NCBI GenBank assembly: GCA_965263215.1
Contig: OZ253663.1
Span: forward strand, 496,001-560,000
Length of the DNA: 64,000 nucleotides
Source of the DNA: UBA1672 sp965263215
GTDB taxonomy: Bacteria; Pseudomonadota; Alphaproteobacteria; Micavibrionales; Micavibrionaceae
Direction: 5' to 3'
Position 1 is the stretch's first letter. Every line of letters starts with the position of its first letter. Below the pieces are notes generated by a model. The model was not told the DNA's origin, made no database searches, and saw only the letters and a list, made by a program, of their open reading frames with translations. A program made the position numbers and the translations under genes. Of the stretch, positions 41,876 to 51,210 are shown one piece after another.

Positions 41876-43156
41876 ATGAGTGAATTAAGACGTGTTGTAA
41901 TTACCGGAATGGGTATGGTTTCCCCGCTAGGCTATGGCGTAGAGCATAACTGGAGTGCGATTACGAATGGCAAAAGCGGTATCAAAAAGATCGAAGATTT
42001 CGATGTTTCCGACATTACGTCCCAAATTGCTGGTATTATTCCCAAAACCACGGATGAGAATCCGCAAAACGGCGAATTTAACGCCGATTTATTTTTCCCG
42101 CCAAAGGAACAGCGTAAAGTCGATGTGTTCATTACTTATGGCATCGCCGCCACAGAGGAAGCTCTGGAGGATGCGGGGTGGAAACCAACAGATGAGAAGT
42201 CGCTTGATCGCACAGGTGTTTTAATCGGCTCCGGTATTGGTGGTCTGGATGAGATTTACAAAACGTCAACCATCTTGAATGAGCGCGGCCCCCGCCGTAT
42301 TTCACCATTCTTTGTGCCTGCGGCCTTGATCAACCTCACCTCCGGTCAGGTTTCAATTAAATACGGTTTCCGCGGGCCGAATCACTCGGTTGTGACGGCC
42401 TGTGCAACGGGTACGCATGCCATCGGTGATGCAGCGCGTTTAATCGCATTGGATGATGCGGATGTGATGGTTGCAGGTGGTGCAGAAGGCGCAGTTTGTC
42501 GCCTTGGTGTTGCAGGCTTTGCGGCGGCGCGCGCGCTGTCCACGGGCTATAATGATGCCCCGCAAGATGCATCGCGTCCATGGGATGAAGGGCGTGACGG
42601 TTTTGTGATTGGAGAAGGCGCAGGAATCGTCGTTCTTGAAGAATATGAACATGCGAAAAAACGTGGCGCGAAAATCTATGGCGAAGTCGTTGGTTATGGC
42701 CTTTCCGGTGATGCGCACCATATCACAAGCCCCGCCGAGGATGGCAATGGCGGTTACCGCGCCATGGAAGCAGCGCTCAAGCGTGCGAAGCTGAACCCTG
42801 AGGATATTGATTATATCAACGCGCACGGTACATCCACCCCTGTGGGTGACGGTATAGAATTCGGCGCAGTAAAGCGTTTGTTCGCAAATGCACTGGACAC
42901 AGTTTCCATGTCTTCCACCAAGTCTGCCATTGGGCACTTGCTCGGTGCGGCGGGCGCGGTTGAGGCTGTGTACTCTGCCAAAGCGATTGAAACAGGCATA
43001 TTGCCGCCAACACTGAACCTTGAAAACCCGTCTGAAAATTGTCAGGGCATGGATTTGGTGCCGAAAACGGCGAAAGAAAAAACGGTGAACACGGTTTTGT
43101 CCAATTCCTTCGGGTTCGGTGGTACGAATGCATCGTTGATCCTACGCAGCGTATAA
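41876..43156 (+). CDS. fabF: Beta-ketoacyl-ACP synthase II, FabF
   Basis: This 426-residue protein has the complete Cys-His-His condensing-enzyme triad: Cys176 in SVVTACATGTHAIGDA, His in YINAHGTSTPVGD and His in KSAIGHLLGAAGAVE. The glycine-rich FGFGGTNASL closes the protein. FabF extends acyl-ACP with malonyl-ACP and controls unsaturated chain elongation. Its length is close to the usual 410-420 residues. Confidence 0.97.
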   Translation: MSELRRVVITGMGMVSPLGYGVEHNWSAITNGKSGIKKIEDFDVSDITSQIAGIIPKTTDENPQNGEFNADLFFPPKEQRKVDVFITYGIAATEEALEDAGWKPTDEKSLDRTGVLIGSGIGGLDEIYKTSTILNERGPRRISPFFVPAALINLTSGQVSIKYGFRGPNHSVVTACATGTHAIGDAARLIALDDADVMVAGGAEGAVCRLGVAGFAAARALSTGYNDAPQDASRPWDEGRDGFVIGEGAGIVVLEEYEHAKKRGAKIYGEVVGYGLSGDAHHITSPAEDGNGGYRAMEAALKRAKLNPEDIDYINAHGTSTPVGDGIEFGAVKRLFANALDTVSMSSTKSAIGHLLGAAGAVEAVYSAKAIETGILPPTLNLENPSENCQGMDLVPKTAKEKTVNTVLSNSFGFGGTNASLILRSV

Positions 43157-43174
43157 AAAAGCGGAGGCATCTCT

Positions 43175-44188
43175 ATGCGGTTTCTAAAGCTTCTTTTTAC
43201 CCTTTTTATCTACGGAATTACGCTTGCGGCGCTCGGCGCGGCGGCGGGCGCGGGCTATGTCGCATATATGTATGAGAAAAAAGGCCCTTTAGAAGAAACC
43301 ACGCTCGTACAAATTCCGCATGGCACATCTATTCGCGGTGTTGCGGAAATTCTTTTATCTGAAGGTGTTTTGAAAGATAAAAACGATGCGACTGTTTTCC
43401 ATGTTAGCGGCCGAATATCGGGCGATGCGTCTAAGCTTAAGGCGGGGGAATATGAAATAAAGCCCCATGCGACTATGGGCGAGGTCATGGTGCAGTTGAT
43501 TGAAGGTAAAACCTTCACGCGCCAAATCACTATTCGTGAGGGGCTGACTAATTATGAGATTGCCAATATTCTTTCGGCGCAAGATGATTTGGAAAAGGTG
43601 AAGGTTGAAATGTTGCCCGAGGGGCGCTTGCTGCCTGAAACATACAGCTACGCGCTGGGGGATAGTAACGCCGACATCATCAACCGTATGGCAAGCGCAT
43701 TGGATGATGTTTTGGAGGAGGCATGGGCAAAGCGCGCGGATAATCTGCCGATTAAAACCAAGGAAGAGGCTTTGGTGCTCGCCTCTATCATAGAAAAAGA
43801 AACCGCCGTGCCGGAGGAGCGCAGACGCGTGGCGGGGGTGTTTATCAATCGTTTGCGTAAGGGGATGCTGCTGCAGACTGATCCGACGGTGATTTACGCA
43901 TTGACCAAGGGCAAGCCGAAAAATGAAGGTAAGGGGCCGTTGGGGCGCAGGTTGCTGACGAAGGATTTGAAATATGATTCCCCTTATAACACCTATTTAT
44001 ATGCGGGATTGCCCCCCGGCCCGATTGCGAATGCTGGGAAAGCCTCCATTGAGGCGGCGTTGAACCCCGAAGATCATAATTATATCTATTTTGTGGCGGA
44101 TGGCTCCGGCGGGCACGCCTTTGCCAGAACTTTGAATGAGCATAACGCCAATGTGGCAAAATGGCGGAAGATCAGGAAAGGGCAGTAA
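43175..44188 (+). CDS. mltG: Endolytic transglycosylase MltG
   Basis: This 337-residue protein has one N-terminal membrane helix (about 5-30), a LysM-like region (about 45-110) and the YceG domain. The catalytic glutamate is in LASIIEKETAVPEERRRVAGVFINRL, with LQTDPTVIYAL and the C-terminal NYIYFVADGSGGHAFARTL following. MltG cuts nascent glycan strands and sets their length. It starts 19 nt after fabF. Confidence 0.95.
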   Translation: MRFLKLLFTLFIYGITLAALGAAAGAGYVAYMYEKKGPLEETTLVQIPHGTSIRGVAEILLSEGVLKDKNDATVFHVSGRISGDASKLKAGEYEIKPHATMGEVMVQLIEGKTFTRQITIREGLTNYEIANILSAQDDLEKVKVEMLPEGRLLPETYSYALGDSNADIINRMASALDDVLEEAWAKRADNLPIKTKEEALVLASIIEKETAVPEERRRVAGVFINRLRKGMLLQTDPTVIYALTKGKPKNEGKGPLGRRLLTKDLKYDSPYNTYLYAGLPPGPIANAGKASIEAALNPEDHNYIYFVADGSGGHAFARTLNEHNANVAKWRKIRKGQ

Positions 44189-44190
44189 TC

Positions 44191-44655
44191 GTGAAATACT
44201 TAATTCCTGATGAAAACGGTATTTTAAACACGAAAAAATATTTTGATTATATTCACAGTATCAAAGAAAAGGTGCCAAAGTCTGTATATGATTTTGCAAG
44301 TAATGATGATCATTATAATCTTTTATCTCACGATAGTTTGCATGATGCTTGGCTTAATTTTTTTGAAATTCGCGAAGATGCTTTAGGAGCACGATCTGAA
44401 AACCGAAAGACTATTGTAAACATTGAGTTATTGGCGCCGTTTCACGATAAAAAAATACATCTAAAATACAAGATTGTTAGGCGTGTAAGCATTGAGCAAA
44501 AAGAATGCAATGTGGCAGATGGCCATGGAGATTTGTTAATCCATGAATTTAGGTTAGGAGAAGATTCTTCGATCATTCATGAGATCGCATTTGATCGCGG
44601 AGGCACGTACTTAATTGAATTTGAAGATTTTGAATTCAATTACGAAGATATATAA
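44191..44655 (+). CDS. Unknown cytoplasmic protein next to mltG
   Basis: I chose the GTG at 44191 (AGGAAAGG about 8 nt upstream), giving a protein of about 154 residues. An in-frame ATG at 44161 would overlap mltG by 28 nt. The protein is acidic, without signal or membrane segments, and is alpha/beta in pattern. It shows segments such as KYFDYIHSIKEKVPKSVYDFA and LHDAWLNFFEIRED. No family is recognised. It is more AT-rich than mltG, so it may be a recent arrival. It meets the next gene convergently with no gap. Confidence 0.6.
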   Translation: MKYLIPDENGILNTKKYFDYIHSIKEKVPKSVYDFASNDDHYNLLSHDSLHDAWLNFFEIREDALGARSENRKTIVNIELLAPFHDKKIHLKYKIVRRVSIEQKECNVADGHGDLLIHEFRLGEDSSIIHEIAFDRGGTYLIEFEDFEFNYEDI

Positions 44656-45279
44656 CTAATCCTCATCGCCCTTATTCTTATCCGCTTTCCTTACATATTT
44701 CTTCTGATAATAGGTGCCGCCGGAACTGCCGCCGCTAGAGCTATTTCCACCCATGCCCATTGATGGTGTGTTGAGCTGTTGATTGGCCTTTTCGTGTCCC
44801 GCCTCCATGCCGTGACGGCGGGCGAGGTGATGGGCGAATTCTAATGATGCGGGCGCTGCGTCCCCTAAAATACAACCTGATGTATCCTCGTTCCCTGCAT
44901 CGTTGCGGTGGACGGGTTGCCCCAAAACACAGTTTTTGACGAAGTAATAAAACGCGGCCAATGGTTTTTGCGGTGGCTTCACGTTTTCGAACGCTTCGGC
45001 GCGATAGGGATCATCCAGAAACATCAACGGTACTTGATAGGCCTGCGCAATACGGCCATCCGTGACCGAACCAATATGAATCTGCGGGTTGGAATCCAGC
45101 ATGGCGAAAAATTCTTCTTCCACGGGGATGTTCATATCCAGATGATCCATATCCGCGAACTCGAGCGAGAGCATGCCGTTATCCGTATCAAACAGAACGC
45201 CAATCGCCTTTTTCACCAGATTACTGTTGCTGAGTAGTCCGGCCTCCCCCTGTGGTGTGACCAACAGATCAATATCCAT
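44656..45279 (-). CDS. Unknown protein, Gly/Ser-rich C-terminus; relative of the 46445-46720 gene
   Basis: This 207-residue protein opens MDIDLLVTPQGEAG, resembling the MDIELFVSKKGHVV start of the protein at 46445-46720. Both continue with a KK.I and a DTDNGMLSLEF/NSNNGEITFVF-type strand pattern. A second region (about 105-160) has two cysteines, and the C-terminus is a disordered Gly/Ser-rich, then Lys-rich tail. No family is recognised. It is the last of a minus-strand series of four small unknown genes. Confidence 0.6.
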   Translation of the reverse strand: MDIDLLVTPQGEAGLLSNSNLVKKAIGVLFDTDNGMLSLEFADMDHLDMNIPVEEEFFAMLDSNPQIHIGSVTDGRIAQAYQVPLMFLDDPYRAEAFENVKPPQKPLAAFYYFVKNCVLGQPVHRNDAGNEDTSGCILGDAAPASLEFAHHLARRHGMEAGHEKANQQLNTPSMGMGGNSSSGGSSGGTYYQKKYVRKADKNKGDED

Positions 45280-45359
45280 GGGTGGTGTGATCCTTCCTTA
45301 ACTTACCATTTGCGTACAATAGCAGAGAACGGCCTTAAGCGACAATCGCAATCAACTAT

Positions 45360-45385
45360 AAAAAAGGGGCGTAAAACATCGCCCC
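45360..45385 (-). terminator. Rho-independent terminator
   Basis: On the minus strand, GGGGCG-ATGTTTTA-CGCCCC is followed by TTTTTT, downstream of the gene ending at 45415. Confidence 0.82.
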
Positions 45386-45414
45386 CTCATGCTTATGATA
45401 AGTTACCGTGGGTT

Positions 45415-45702
45415 TTATCGATCCAGTCGTGCAAAGTCATCTGCGCTTAATACGTATGTTGTGTCTGTTTCCACACCTTCAAATACGCCATTGGCATCAA
45501 AGATTGAATCTTTGCTGACTTGTATTCTACCGCGGTTGTGCAAATCGTGCATGACGTTCTCTACATCATTTAGCTTCATTTGCGCATCACGGCGTTGCAT
45601 GAATTCTGATCCCGAAATGGCACCCATTGTGAGTACGCCTGCTATTGCACCAAAATCCAAAACTCTGGATACAGTTTTTTCCGCAAGATCTTGTTCAGAC
45701 AT
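45415..45702 (-). CDS. Small unknown protein
   Basis: I chose the ATG at 45702 because GGAGGAAATA sits directly upstream, giving 95 residues. Upstream in-frame starts to 45768 have no such site. The protein contains a weakly hydrophobic helix (about 14-32, GAIAGVLTMGAI), a charged helix with DAQMKLNDVENVMHDL and a C-terminal acidic region. No family is recognised. It has its own terminator. Confidence 0.55.
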   Translation of the reverse strand: MSEQDLAEKTVSRVLDFGAIAGVLTMGAISGSEFMQRRDAQMKLNDVENVMHDLHNRGRIQVSKDSIFDANGVFEGVETDTTYVLSADDFARLDR

Positions 45703-45808
45703 TATTTCCTCCATAGCATTTCTTTGAACGGTTAAGATATTAAACATTAGAAAAAGGTAAATCAACAAAAAACGTACTAAAAGCGTACTCTTTAGCCATT
45801 TAACCGTA

Positions 45809-45837
45809 AAAAAGGAGAGCGTTTTGCCCCCCTTAAT
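45809..45837 (-). terminator. Rho-independent terminator with G-U pairs
   Basis: On the minus strand, GGGGGGC-AAAAC-GCTCTCC is followed by TTTTTT, just past the stop of the gene ending at 45857. Two pairs are G-U wobbles. Confidence 0.6.
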
Positions 45838-45856
45838 AAAAATCTATAATTAAGGT

Positions 45857-46423
45857 TTAAACTTTTAAAGCTGCCGGATCTGCAATTTCCTTTAAGGATG
45901 CTTCAAGATTTTGCGCGGTGACGGCGTCTTCTTCCGCGCCAGCCATAACAGCCTTGATTTCTTGCTCAACGCCCGCTTGTGTGCGATCGGCAACTTCCTT
46001 TGTGCTGATCACTTCACGTTCGGCAATTTCCTGTGCGGCAATTTGCACGACGGCAACACGCTGCAGTGCAGATGATTTGGCATTTGTTTCCTCTGACATC
46101 GCTGCTGTGCTGTGCCCGAGTGTGTTATATCCGTCTGCTTGGGCGATAAATGTTTCGGCCTGGCCTGTATGTGCGTTATAGACTTCTTCAGTTGCAGCCG
46201 TTTCCGCGCCTGCGTAACTTTGATCTGCGGAGCTTTCGCTTACGGTTTGTGCAACGAAATATTCGCCTGCTTTGCTCGCGCTTTCTGTGCTTGTTGTTTG
46301 CAAGCTTTCGGCGGCGGCAACTGTGGTTGATATTTCCTCGTCATTCACAACGGCAATGGCTTCGGGTTCCATTGTGGCTTCTATGATTACTTCAACCGGA
46401 TTAGCTGGTAATGGTGCTGTCAT
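45857..46423 (-). CDS. Unknown Ala/Glu-rich protein
   Basis: This 188-residue protein, dominated by Ala, Glu, Thr and Val, has no signal peptide or membrane segment. The second half (about 120-185) is a likely long helix with AAQEIAEREVISTKEVADR, and the first half is acidic and probably disordered. No family is recognised, and the composition resembles structural or phasin-like helical proteins only superficially. It follows the 46445-46720 gene on the same strand with a 21-nt gap. Confidence 0.55.
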   Translation of the reverse strand: MTAPLPANPVEVIIEATMEPEAIAVVNDEEISTTVAAAESLQTTSTESASKAGEYFVAQTVSESSADQSYAGAETAATEEVYNAHTGQAETFIAQADGYNTLGHSTAAMSEETNAKSSALQRVAVVQIAAQEIAEREVISTKEVADRTQAGVEQEIKAVMAGAEEDAVTAQNLEASLKEIADPAALKV

Positions 46424-46444
46424 TATTATATTCCTTTTTTGTTT

Positions 46445-46720
46445 TTATGCCGCGCGGCACATAAAGCGCACATATTCGCAGGCTTTTAATTTTTTACCTT
46501 CATAATACCCTACTGCACAGAATAGTTGATTCTCGATCTTTTTGCAAAGTTCTGCGCTGATTGAACAGTTTGGTTTCCATATCTGAAGGTCGGGTTTAAA
46601 GACAAAGGTGATCTCGCCATTGTTAGAATTCACAACAATTTGGCTGATTTCCTTTTTAAACTCGCCGTGGCAGGTAAAAACCACATGCCCTTTTTTGGAA
46701 ACAAAAAGCTCAATATCCAT
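46445..46720 (-). CDS. Small unknown protein, N-terminal relative of the 44656-45279 product
   Basis: This 91-residue protein, mostly beta strand in pattern, has four cysteines. Its first 80 or so residues align by eye with the start of the 207-residue protein at 44656-45279 (shared MDI-acid-L.V start, KK.I, and an NG turn between strands). It is the first of the small minus-strand cluster and is divergent from asnB. Function unknown. Confidence 0.55.
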   Translation of the reverse strand: MDIELFVSKKGHVVFTCHGEFKKEISQIVVNSNNGEITFVFKPDLQIWKPNCSISAELCKKIENQLFCAVGYYEGKKLKACEYVRFMCRAA

Positions 46721-46819
46721 AAATTAGGTTTCCCGAAAATCAATTCACCCTTTTGATACACAGATATATGTTTTATCAATAAAGGTAAAGAGACTTAAGG
46801 CAAAAGCAAAGAACCATTT

Positions 46820-48769
46820 ATGTGCGGAATAGCCGGACTATATACATTTAATCCCAGACCTGACCGTACGGTATTGCATCGTACGGTGACGACGATGACG
46901 AACGCGATTGAAGCGCGTGGCCCGGATAGTCATGATGTGTGGCAGGAGCCTGATGTGCCCCTCGCGATGGGGCATCGGCGTCTTTCGATTATTGATTTAT
47001 CCCCTGCAGGCAATCAGCCGATGGAGTCCGTATCAGGGCGATATATGATTGTCTATAACGGGGAGATTTATAATTTCAAATCTATTCGCGCCGAATTGGA
47101 ATCCGAAGGCGATATTAAATTTCGCGGCGGTAGTGATACGGAAGTGTTTCTGGCCGCGGTTGAGAGGTGGGGCGTTAAAGCCGCCTTGGATAAAATAAAC
47201 GGCATGTTTGCCTTAGCCCTTTGGGATCGCAAAACACAGGCGTTATATCTAGTGCGTGATCGCATGGGTAAAAAGCCGCTTTATGTTGGATGGGCGGGGA
47301 GTGATCTGGTTTTTGGATCGGAGCTGAAAGCCTTATGTGCGCATCCTGATTTCAGGCGCGATGTTAGCCGCCCTGCGATAACGTCCTTTATGCGCTTTGG
47401 GTATGTGCCTGCGCCACTCTCAATCTATCGTGATGTGCGTCAATTACCGGCGGGCATGATGATGGCGATTGATATACGCATGCTGCGCGCGGGACAAGAT
47501 TTAAAGCCGTTGATGGAGCCGTATTGGAGTCACAAAGATGCGCTGATTGCTGCACGGAAAAATCCTATCGAAAATACCGATAACGTCGTTGAGGAATTTG
47601 AAAAACTGCTCTCACAATGCGTGGAAGATCGTATGATTTCCGATGTGCCGCTGGGGGCGTTTTTATCGGGCGGCATAGACAGCTCGACCATTGTGGCATT
47701 GATGCAAAAACATTCCGATAAGGCAGTAAAAACCTATTCCATTGGTTTTGAGGAGGCGGGTTTTAATGAGGCGGCGCAAGCCAAGGCGGTGGCGGAACAC
47801 TTAAAAACCGATCATCATGAGCTGTATATCAAACCTAAAGACGCGCTTGATGTGGTATCGGAATTGCCGCGTATTTACGATGAACCGTTCGCTGATGCAT
47901 CCGCGATTCCAACCTATCTCGTATCTCGCTTTGCCCGCGAGAGTGTGACAGTGGCGTTATCGGGGGATGGTGGTGATGAAATGCTCGGCGGGTATAACCG
48001 TCACATCACAGGGCCGAAGGCTTGGAATACGGCCAACGGCATTCCACCAAATTTGCGCGGGCCCTTTGGTAAAATGATTAAAACCATTCCGACCGGTGTG
48101 TGGTCTGCGATGCGCCCGACGCGCCCACAATTCGGATCACACATGCATAAATTTGCCGATATCATGGGTAAATATACGCAAGGGGATGTCTATCTCAGCT
48201 TGGTGAGCAAGTGGTCTAAGCCGCGTTCTTGCGTGACGGACGGGTATGAAGAAATGATTCCGCTTGTTGATCCGGATATGCAGCTGGATGATTTATCCTT
48301 TGCCGAGGAAATGATGTATTGGGATACGCTGACCTACTTGAATGGTGATATCCTGACCAAAGTTGATCGAGCCAGTATGGCGGTTAGTCTGGAAGCGCGC
48401 GCGCCGTTGCTCGATAAACGTATTTATGATTATGTCTGGCGATTGCCTTTGGATGTGAAAATTAAGGGTAAAACGGGCAAATGGTTGTTGCGGCAAGTTC
48501 TCAATAATCATGTGCCTGAAAGTCTGTATGATCGACCGAAACAGGGTTTCTCTGTTCCGATTGGAGATTGGCTGCGCGGTGATTTAAAAGACTGGGCGGA
48601 AGACCTGCTTGATGAGTATGAGTTGCGCGAACAAGGCTTTTTGAATTATAAGCATATCCGTGAATTATGGGATAAGCACCAAAAAGGGCGCGGAAACCAT
48701 GCGGATCAGCTCTGGACGGTTTTGATGTTTCAGGCGTGGTACAGGCACTGGGTTTTGGATGAAGGATAA
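46820..48769 (+). CDS. asnB: Asparagine synthase (glutamine-hydrolysing), AsnB family
   Basis: This 649-residue protein has Cys2 as the N-terminal amidotransferase nucleophile (MCGIAGLYTF), with RGPDSHD and GHRRLSIIDLS. The C-terminal synthetase domain carries the ATP-binding SGGIDSS near 280 and ALSGDGGDEMLGGY. The length and the adjoining glycosyltransferase fit the polysaccharide- or exosortase-linked AsnB subgroup, which may amidate sugars rather than make bulk asparagine. Its stop codon abuts the next ATG directly (TAAATG), so translation is coupled. Confidence 0.92.
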   Translation: MCGIAGLYTFNPRPDRTVLHRTVTTMTNAIEARGPDSHDVWQEPDVPLAMGHRRLSIIDLSPAGNQPMESVSGRYMIVYNGEIYNFKSIRAELESEGDIKFRGGSDTEVFLAAVERWGVKAALDKINGMFALALWDRKTQALYLVRDRMGKKPLYVGWAGSDLVFGSELKALCAHPDFRRDVSRPAITSFMRFGYVPAPLSIYRDVRQLPAGMMMAIDIRMLRAGQDLKPLMEPYWSHKDALIAARKNPIENTDNVVEEFEKLLSQCVEDRMISDVPLGAFLSGGIDSSTIVALMQKHSDKAVKTYSIGFEEAGFNEAAQAKAVAEHLKTDHHELYIKPKDALDVVSELPRIYDEPFADASAIPTYLVSRFARESVTVALSGDGGDEMLGGYNRHITGPKAWNTANGIPPNLRGPFGKMIKTIPTGVWSAMRPTRPQFGSHMHKFADIMGKYTQGDVYLSLVSKWSKPRSCVTDGYEEMIPLVDPDMQLDDLSFAEEMMYWDTLTYLNGDILTKVDRASMAVSLEARAPLLDKRIYDYVWRLPLDVKIKGKTGKWLLRQVLNNHVPESLYDRPKQGFSVPIGDWLRGDLKDWAEDLLDEYELREQGFLNYKHIRELWDKHQKGRGNHADQLWTVLMFQAWYRHWVLDEG

Positions 48770-49933
48770 ATGAGCCAAAAGATTTTATATCTATTTGATG
48801 TGAGTGACTGGAACAGCCGTATGGCTGTGGCTTACGGCGCGCAAAAAAAAGGTATGGATGTCACCATTGGCTTGATTAACGGTGATGAAAGCGCGACGGA
48901 CAAAGCACCTGATTTCAAGATTGTGCCGATCCAAAGAAAAGGTGGAAATGTCAATGTACTGGGCGCGGCCGCGATGGTGCGTGATATCAACCGCCTGATC
49001 AAAGACGAGGACCCTGATGTTATCCATTCGGTCACGTTAAAGCATGGTTTTTTGGCAGCGTTAGCGGCCTTTCCGTTTAAGTCGAAACGTAAAATTCATA
49101 CCATGGCGGGGTTGGGCTATACGTTTCGTAGTGATGAAATGAAGTCGGCCGCATTGCGCGCCGCACTTACGCCATCACTTGGGATTGCGTTTAAACGCAC
49201 CAACACCAAGATGATCTTTCAGAACTCAGATGATTTGGATTTATTTGTTCAAAAAGGTATCGCCAAACAAGAAGACTCGATTTTGATTAAAGGATCCGGT
49301 GTTTATCTGGATGAATTTAACGCGGCTAATAAAGTTGATGATTCCGATACACCTATTGTTTTGATGCCGACACGCCTTGTGCATGAAAAAGGTGTTGGCG
49401 TATTTATTGAAGCCGCGCGGATACTGAAAGAGCGTGGCGTAAACGCGAAATTCCAAATCGCGGGCGGGGAGAATAATAACCCGAAGGCGATATCAGCCAA
49501 TGAAATGCGTGAGATGGTCAAAGACGGTGCGGCAGAGTGGCTTGGGCGCGTGGATGATATGCCTGATAGAATGTCGGCTGCGAGCCTGATTGTGTATCCA
49601 TCTTATTACGGTGAGGGTATTCCGCGGGTGTTGCTTGAGGCTTGTGCATCAGGCTGCCCGATTGTAACAACTGATCATCCGGGGTGCCGTGAAGCGGTTA
49701 CAGACGGAGAGAATGGTCTTTTAGTGCCTGTCAAAGACGCTGAGGCCACAGCGGATGCAATAGGAAAAATATTGGCAGATTCGAGGCTTAGGCAGTCTAT
49801 GGGTTATCAAAGTAGGTTAAAGGCCGAAAATGAGTTTGATATCAATATGATCGTTGATCAAACCGTTCATGTTTATGAAAGCGATAGCTCTGATATGGAG
49901 AAATGGGCGGACAATTTAAGCGTGGAAACTTGA
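48770..49933 (+). CDS. Glycosyltransferase, family 4 (GT-B)
   Basis: This 387-residue protein has GT-B architecture. The N-terminal Rossmann domain has DPDVIHSVTLKHGFLAA, and the C-terminal domain has VLMPTRLVHEKGVGVFIEAARIL and the nucleotide-sugar-binding EX7E-type segment EACASGCPIVTTDHPGCREAV. It resembles capsule/O-antigen transferases that act on lipid-linked sugars. Coupling to asnB points to one polysaccharide modification unit. Confidence 0.9.
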   Translation: MSQKILYLFDVSDWNSRMAVAYGAQKKGMDVTIGLINGDESATDKAPDFKIVPIQRKGGNVNVLGAAAMVRDINRLIKDEDPDVIHSVTLKHGFLAALAAFPFKSKRKIHTMAGLGYTFRSDEMKSAALRAALTPSLGIAFKRTNTKMIFQNSDDLDLFVQKGIAKQEDSILIKGSGVYLDEFNAANKVDDSDTPIVLMPTRLVHEKGVGVFIEAARILKERGVNAKFQIAGGENNNPKAISANEMREMVKDGAAEWLGRVDDMPDRMSAASLIVYPSYYGEGIPRVLLEACASGCPIVTTDHPGCREAVTDGENGLLVPVKDAEATADAIGKILADSRLRQSMGYQSRLKAENEFDINMIVDQTVHVYESDSSDMEKWADNLSVET

Positions 49934-49988
49934 TAGGCGGCCCGATTTTATGTCACTATAGGGAAATAAACCCCAAGGGATATACGCA

Positions 49989-50573
49989 TTGTCTTCTAAG
50001 AAAAATAATTATCTAACAGGAAAATTACTGCTCGCGATGCCGTCAATGGGTGACCCGCGTTTTCATCGCGCCGTTATTTTTGTTTGCGCGCATGACGAAG
50101 AAGGGGCGATGGGTTTAGTGGTTAATCACGCGATGCCGGGGATTGAATTTAATGAATTGATCGGGCAGTTGAAGTTGGAATCAGATATTAAGGTTGATTT
50201 CGAAAAATTGAATTTGCCCGTGATGTATGGCGGCCCTGTAGAGACTGCACGTGGATTTTTGCTCCATTCAGGTGATTTTTCCCGCGATGACACGATGAAA
50301 ATCAACAAATCTTACGGTGTTACCGGAACTGTGGACGCTCTTAAAGATATCGCGGTGGGCGATAACAAACCTGAGAATTTGATGTTCATTCTGGGTTACG
50401 CCGGATGGGAAGCGGGTCAGTTGGATGTTGAGATGCAGCAAAATTCATGGCTCGTCGTAGAGGCGGATCACGATCTGGTGTTTGGCGGTGACCCTGATGA
50501 CAGATGGACACAGGCGGTGAATAAATTGGGCATAGATCCCGGTATGCTCTCCGGTGTCGCCGGCAGCGCATAA
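49989..50573 (+). CDS. yqgE: YqgE/AlgH family protein
   Basis: This 194-residue protein has the family signature at the start (LLLAMPSMGDPRFHRAVIFVC then HDEEGAMGLVVN) and GYAGWEAGQLDVEMQQNSWL in the second half. Family members are cytoplasmic and of unclear biochemical function; AlgH has been linked to alginate and global regulation. The ATG at 50001 or an upstream TTG at 49989 could start it. Confidence 0.93.
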   Translation: MSSKKNNYLTGKLLLAMPSMGDPRFHRAVIFVCAHDEEGAMGLVVNHAMPGIEFNELIGQLKLESDIKVDFEKLNLPVMYGGPVETARGFLLHSGDFSRDDTMKINKSYGVTGTVDALKDIAVGDNKPENLMFILGYAGWEAGQLDVEMQQNSWLVVEADHDLVFGGDPDDRWTQAVNKLGIDPGMLSGVAGSA

Positions 50574-50592
50574 TCCTTTTAAGTTTGTAATC

Positions 50593-51198
50593 ATGAAAAA
50601 AATAATAGTATTTACAATTTTAGCATGTTTGTGCGTATCCCAACCTGCACAGGCGGAGGAAAAGAAGCGATATTGTCACTCTTCCTCCCGGGACTACATT
50701 AATCCGGTTTTGGCGGGTGTTAAGCGTGTTGTGGTTGCGGTTGATCGCGTGGGACTTGGCAAAAACCTAGATGACAAACTACCTGATCCGCTTAAAAAGG
50801 CCAGTTTGGAAAAACTGCTTAAAGAACTCTATGAAGAACGGTTCACGAGCCGTAATGGTACATATTTATCAACCGCCACGAAAGGGTGCCATGACCGTAA
50901 TGATCAGTTAGTTGAAGTCATTGATCTGGCGGTTGTGGGCGGGCGTGAGGCCTTTGAAGAAGAGACAAAGAAAGAGGATACACTGTCTGTAATATTGTTT
51001 GTTAATGTTATTCAACAGACGTACGCGGGTATGGATATGAGTTCCGATATTTTTACGTTTTACATTGCTCAGTTGAGACCGGGAGTTGATGAATATAAAA
51101 AGGCACAGGGCATGACACCTTATTCAATAACAACCTCGACTGATGAAAAGCGTATTAGTGAAATTATTCGAAGTGTGCTGAAAAACAAGATTCATTAG
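50593..51198 (+). CDS. Unknown exported protein
   Basis: I chose the ATG at 50593, which gives a clean signal peptide (MKKIIVFTILACLCV, cleavage after AQA). A GTG at 50554 would overlap yqgE. The mature protein of about 180 residues has paired cysteines (one near the mature N-terminus, one in KGCHDR) and mixed alpha/beta structure. No family is recognised. It ends 13 nt from the convergent M16 peptidase gene. Confidence 0.65.
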   Translation: MKKIIVFTILACLCVSQPAQAEEKKRYCHSSSRDYINPVLAGVKRVVVAVDRVGLGKNLDDKLPDPLKKASLEKLLKELYEERFTSRNGTYLSTATKGCHDRNDQLVEVIDLAVVGGREAFEEETKKEDTLSVILFVNVIQQTYAGMDMSSDIFTFYIAQLRPGVDEYKKAQGMTPYSITTSTDEKRISEIIRSVLKNKIH

Positions 51199-51210
51199 AA
51201 CTGCAATGTT

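Noticed and set aside
44161..44190. ATG at 44161 as start of the unknown gene after mltG
   Set aside because: It overlaps mltG by 28 nt and has no ribosome site. GTG at 44191 has an AGGAAAGG sequence at suitable distance.
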